Below are positions 22,970 through 25,865 of a DNA stretch of 25,865 nucleotides, piece by piece. The notes beneath the pieces were generated by a model, which saw only the letters and a list, made by a program, of their open reading frames with translations, had not been told where the DNA came from and did no database searches. This DNA comes from JBBTDV01 sp038042605 (GTDB lineage: Bacteria > Bdellovibrionota > UBA1018). Both the position numbers and the translations under genes were made by a program. Numbering within the stretch: position 1 is the stretch's first letter; the number at the start of each line of letters is the position of its first letter. The DNA lies in assembly GCA_964358645.1 (NCBI GenBank), contig CAYHPW010000037.1:1-25865 (forward strand), given 5' to 3'.

Positions 22970-23020
22970 AAAAGCGGACAGAAGGCCCTCCTGTTTTGGA
23001 GGGCCCTGTGCCGTTTTTGT
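22970..23020. terminator. Bidirectional intrinsic terminator
   Basis: GGCCCTCC (22984-22991), loop TGTTTT, GGAGGGCC (22998-23005), with weaker outer pairing. TTTTTG follows on the plus strand and TTTTTTTG on the minus strand (22973-22967), so it serves both the gene ending at 22958 and the yceI gene ending at 23024. Confidence 0.9.
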
Positions 23021-23023
23021 TTC

Positions 23024-23650
23024 TTATAGTTTTGATTTTTCGACAGCTTCAACGGCTATCTCAATATCCACATCATCACCTAAAATAAATCCACCACCCT
23101 TTTCTGGATCAAGGATCTTGTTCCATTTGATACCAAAATCCTTGCGGTTTATCGTCGTTGTAGCAATAAAACCGATCCTATTTTTTCTTTCCGCGTCCAT
23201 TGAGGCGCCAAGAAACTGCACATCAAACAAGGTTCGTTTTTCGATGCCACGTATTTTAAGAATTCCATCCATTTTATATCTGTCAGGTGAAACCGGCGTT
23301 ACGGAAATACTGTCGTATTCGAGGTACTTGTATGACTTCGGGCTTCTTACATCAAAAAATTCCTTCGATCTAAGATGCTCATCTCTTTTTGCATTATTGG
23401 TATCGATGCTGGATGCGATTATCCTGGCTGTAATAATTGATTTTTCAGGATGATCCTTGTCAAATTTAATGCCTCCGTTAAAATCCCTGAAAGACCCTTT
23501 AACTTTTCCAATCAGGTGCTTGATGGTGAAAGTTACGCTGGAATGATCCAGATCCACTTTGTAGTCAGCTCCATAGACTGACGATGAACCGATCAGTAAC
23601 GCGCCTGTTGTTAAAATCCCGACAATTCTTTTTTTAAACCCAGAATTCAT
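23024..23650 (-). CDS. yceI: YceI-family periplasmic protein
   Basis: The preferred ATG at 23650 (AAGGAG eleven bases before) gives 208 residues with a signal peptide cut near SVYG/ADYK. A longer reading from 23692 would put 14 polar residues before the signal. The mature part is a YceI lipocalin-like barrel: YKVDLDHSSVTFTIKHL at the start, then NAKRDEHLRSKEFFDV, GILKIRGIEKR and INRKDFGIKWN. The family binds long isoprenoid or amphipathic molecules and is often stress-linked. It is the last gene of a minus-strand run starting beyond 25865. Confidence 0.93.
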   Translation of the reverse strand: MNSGFKKRIVGILTTGALLIGSSSVYGADYKVDLDHSSVTFTIKHLIGKVKGSFRDFNGGIKFDKDHPEKSIITARIIASSIDTNNAKRDEHLRSKEFFDVRSPKSYKYLEYDSISVTPVSPDRYKMDGILKIRGIEKRTLFDVQFLGASMDAERKNRIGFIATTTINRKDFGIKWNKILDPEKGGGFILGDDVDIEIAVEAVEKSKL

Positions 23651-23691
23651 AATACGAGTTGCTCCTTCCATTGAATTTACTGTTCCTCTCA

Positions 23692-24144
23692 TTAATGAGC
23701 CAGCGGAGGTTTTTCGTTTGGTGCCACGCCATGTGCCACCTGCGTGACCTTGATGACATCAAAATCAAGTATCGCCTCGCCGACTTTTGTCTTGGCTGAA
23801 TTTAGCCAAGATACCACAAACCTGTGTGATCCAAACATTGTAATAGGAAAACCACCAAAGCGGAATACCGCTTTCATACGTTTCTGCTCTACCGGTATGA
23901 GTAAGTCACCGCTCCCAATCATTTGTTGCGTGCCGTCTGGTGTCAAAACATGTATATAAAGCATTCCTGAAAATTCCGCCTGGTCTGTTTTTTCCAGCGA
24001 GAGCGAAATAACCAGTGACTGCAGGTGTAAGGGTACCTGTGGGACACGTACCTCCTCTAGAATGTCAAATATCGATAAATTCCCTGTTTGCTGGTCAACG
24101 GCGGCCCCCAGTGACAGTCCGGCGAATTGAAGTTTCAGTGCCAT
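23692..24144 (-). CDS. Unknown soluble protein, DUF6941-like beta-sandwich
   Basis: A 150-residue protein with no signal peptide and a pattern of short beta strands. It starts with KLQFAGLSLGAAVDQQTGNL and has ILEEVRVPQVP and VLTPDG blocks, similar in layout to small DUF6941-type proteins; this match is from memory of the pattern and is not certain. AGGA lies before the ATG at 24144. It sits 28 bases after tadA and 41 bases before yceI in the same operon. Function unknown. Confidence 0.65.
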   Translation of the reverse strand: MALKLQFAGLSLGAAVDQQTGNLSIFDILEEVRVPQVPLHLQSLVISLSLEKTDQAEFSGMLYIHVLTPDGTQQMIGSGDLLIPVEQKRMKAVFRFGGFPITMFGSHRFVVSWLNSAKTKVGEAILDFDVIKVTQVAHGVAPNEKPPLAH

Positions 24145-24172
24145 GATTTGTTCCTTTGTGAGTGAGCTTACA

Positions 24173-24625
24173 CTACTTTCTTTTTTCAGTCGAATCTCGT
24201 CGCCTGCGCAAGAAGAATTCAGTCAGTATCCGACCGCATTCTTCATTTTTTTCAAACTGTATTTCAAACCGATGGTTAAGCCTGTGGTCATCATGAAAAC
24301 AATACCCCAAACTTATTGCACCGCCTTTTGGATCTTTCGCTCCATAAATTACTTTACTTATCCTCGCTTGCTGGCAAGCAGCCAAGCACATCAAGCAAGG
24401 TTCCAGTGTAGCAACCAAAATACAACCATCAAGTCTCCAGCTTCCCAATTTTTTTGCGGCACTTGTAAGTGCTATCATTTCAGCATGGGCTAACGGATCA
24501 TTGCTCCTTTCGCGCTTGTTAAAACCCCTGCCTATTATTTCCTGATTAACAACCAAAGCGCCGACGGGAACTTCGCCAAGCTTAGCCGCCGATCTGGCAA
24601 GCCTGAGTGCTTCATCAATCCACAT
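24173..24625 (-). CDS. tadA: TadA, tRNA-specific adenosine deaminase
   Basis: A 150-residue protein with the zinc deaminase motifs HAE (H47, E49) and PCLMC (C77, C80) and the TadA blocks EVPVGALVV and SNDPLAHAEM. It deaminates A34 to inosine in tRNA-Arg(ACG) and is normally essential. The length is standard. The start lies one base after the stop of the PilZ gene, so translation is coupled. Confidence 0.95.
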   Translation of the reverse strand: MWIDEALRLARSAAKLGEVPVGALVVNQEIIGRGFNKRERSNDPLAHAEMIALTSAAKKLGSWRLDGCILVATLEPCLMCLAACQQARISKVIYGAKDPKGGAISLGYCFHDDHRLNHRFEIQFEKNEECGRILTEFFLRRRRDSTEKRK

Positions 24626-24626
24626 A

Positions 24627-25436
24627 TTAGCCTATTCTTATTTTTTCTTTTTTGGGGGTGGTTTCAATTTCTGCCATTTTCTTTAGGAATTCCTCCTGAT
24701 TCAGCAGATAGCGCGAACGTCTGTAAAAAGCCGCCATTTTCTTCAATCGCCGGTTAATAAGCCTGAGTCTTCGCCGATCCACCCGTTCCATGGCGAGAAA
24801 TTTTACGCCTATCCCCCTTGGATGGGTTACGGTGCTGTTAGTGCACCAAACCACCACGCCATTGCATTTTATTCCATATCCAAAAACTAAAAAATCTAGT
24901 GACACCTCTTCGTCCCTAGATATATCTGATCTAAGTTTAATAAAACAGCCACTCATAGACAGATCAAGGATGTCACCATTGATTAAAACACCGTCATTGC
25001 GTTTTAACGCCACCGGAACTGAAAGCCGGTATCTCGGATCACTTTCCCACCAGCGGATCTTCGGGAAAAAATATGGAACTCTTATCTCGGACGAAACCCA
25101 ATATGTAATAAGGGCGATAAAAACGGAAGATGTTAGGAACGCAAGCAATTTGTGATGATTTTCGCCGTAGTCATTGACCCATATGGCGTTTTCATAAACA
25201 AGCAATATATTTACTAGTACAAGCGTGTACCAGACCCAGCGTTTCATTTCCCAAAGTCCATAGCCGACAAGCATGGCAAGGAGTGAAACAACATAATAAA
25301 CCGGAGACAACAGGATTCTGAGACAATAATTGGCTGGGATATCAAACACTATTGCTCCAGTCACTACATGAAGAACCGGCATGGCCAGATAGAATATGGC
25401 GACAGATTTTAGGAATTTAGACGTATATCTCTTCAC
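24627..25436 (-). CDS. Membrane protein with a C-terminal PilZ domain
   Basis: A 269-residue protein with about four membrane segments (about 8-30, 43-63, 67-84, 97-118) and a PilZ domain (about 131-225). The second c-di-GMP motif D158-x-S-x-S-G163 is intact. The first motif, RxxxR, is not: the sequence reads E131-S-D-P-R135, so one ligand arginine is missing. The domain may bind c-di-GMP weakly or act through protein contact. A basic tail (RRRLRLINRRLKK) follows. It starts at GTG 25436, three bases after the previous stop, and directly precedes tadA, with which it is probably co-transcribed rather than functionally linked. Confidence 0.82.
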   Translation of the reverse strand: MKRYTSKFLKSVAIFYLAMPVLHVVTGAIVFDIPANYCLRILLSPVYYVVSLLAMLVGYGLWEMKRWVWYTLVLVNILLVYENAIWVNDYGENHHKLLAFLTSSVFIALITYWVSSEIRVPYFFPKIRWWESDPRYRLSVPVALKRNDGVLINGDILDLSMSGCFIKLRSDISRDEEVSLDFLVFGYGIKCNGVVVWCTNSTVTHPRGIGVKFLAMERVDRRRLRLINRRLKKMAAFYRRSRYLLNQEEFLKKMAEIETTPKKEKIRIG

Positions 25437-25439
25437 GTT

Positions 25440-25865
25440 TTAAACACCATCCAAGCCCCAAAACCATAGCGGTAACGGAAAAAACTTAGTCAGGTCATTC
25501 TCACTGCTTAGTCTCTGCGGAAGCGGTCCAAAAAACAACATAACCATCATCGCCTGACTGATCTGTGTAAACTTCTTCCCCATCAGAAAAATCGTCCATC
25601 CCTCATCAGTCCAAACGGCTGAAAAGCCCAGATTCTTTAGGTTCTCATAATAGAATAAAAAAATTTTGGTTGGGTCAATGATATTAGCAAGACACAAATA
25701 CTCGGAGACTGATTCACCGACAGCCAGATCATATTTGTCAAACAACTTCCTACAACCGAGGATAACGGCGGTAGGCTGATTTTTTTTTATTTTGCAAAGA
25801 ATGGACATCAGTTCTTTCGAACTACCTCCCCATTCATGAATTGTTTCATGGAGATCGATCCCTTT
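25440..25865 (-). CDS. Partial gene of unknown function, continuing past the window
   Basis: The frame is open to the window edge (upstream residues read KGIDLHETIHEWGGSSKEL), so the ATG at 25808 is probably internal and the 5' end is missing. At least 141 residues are present. The visible part is mixed, with some hydrophobic stretches (MMVMLFFGPL) and no recognised motif. A run of nine A (about 25779-25787) near codon 10 after that ATG is a possible slippage or error point, but the frame reads sensibly on both sides. It heads the minus-strand operon with the PilZ gene. Confidence 0.6.
   Translation of the reverse strand, partial: KGIDLHETIHEWGGSSKELMSILCKIKKNQPTAVILGCRKLFDKYDLAVGESVSEYLCLANIIDPTKIFLFYYENLKNLGFSAVWTDEGWTIFLMGKKFTQISQAMMVMLFFGPLPQRLSSENDLTKFFPLPLWFWGLDGV

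Overview
The window looks like chromosome of a Gram-negative, flagellated predator-like or delta-proteobacterial lineage, most likely Bdellovibrionota/Oligoflexia. This is an inference: both flagellins begin with MGLR(I/V)xTN as Bdellovibrio-type flagellins do, there are many signal-peptide and lipobox proteins, outer-membrane barrels, a YceI protein, TrmFO and a PilZ protein. I see no rRNA, tRNA, CRISPR array, transposase or integron.

Layout. 1-1113 (minus): a possible decayed, frameshifted gene at the edge, then a HepT/MntA-type HEPN-nucleotidyltransferase toxin-antitoxin pair. 1346-3412: a subtilisin-family (S8) lipoprotein. 3427-5798 (minus): two short flagellin genes, each with its own sigma-28-like promoter and a terminator between them, preceded by an orphan MeaB GTPase (5851-6819). 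6886-8801: a small lipoprotein gene convergent with an M48 membrane metalloprotease. 8953-16116 (plus): a compact seven-gene operon, the main point of interest. 16113-19265 (minus): a GT39 glycosyltransferase overlapping a DedA protein, then a XerC/D recombinase that is divergent from trmFO. 19323-22958 (plus): trmFO, an outer-membrane protein and two unknown small genes. 23024-25865 (minus): an apparent five-gene operon (unknown partial gene, PilZ membrane protein, tadA, an unknown DUF6941-like protein, yceI).

The 8953-16116 operon encodes, in order: a CsgG/FlgO-like exported protein with a C-terminal barrel; a TPR lipoprotein; a 771-residue protein with a signal peptide, two tandem periplasmic FliF-like modules, one membrane segment and a cytoplasmic FliG-like C-terminus; a cyclic-nucleotide-binding protein; MotA; MotB with an OmpA-type peptidoglycan domain; and a zinc-ribbon/transmembrane/SH3b protein whose topology recalls Myxococcus GltJ. 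Start/stop overlaps (ATGA, ATGGTAA) tie most of these together. No export apparatus, rod, hook or FliM/FliN genes are present. I read it as a candidate non-flagellar, ion-driven trans-envelope motor built from flagellar stator and rotor parts, perhaps for gliding or cell-surface transport. The individual families are supported by motifs; the joint function is inference.

Regulation. An inverted repeat TTTGAC-N7/8-GTCAAA lies on the -35 element of both the S8 lipoprotein promoter and the motor operon promoter, suggesting a shared regulator. Both flagellin genes have TAAAGTT-type sigma-28 -35 boxes, and one has a long hairpin-rich leader.
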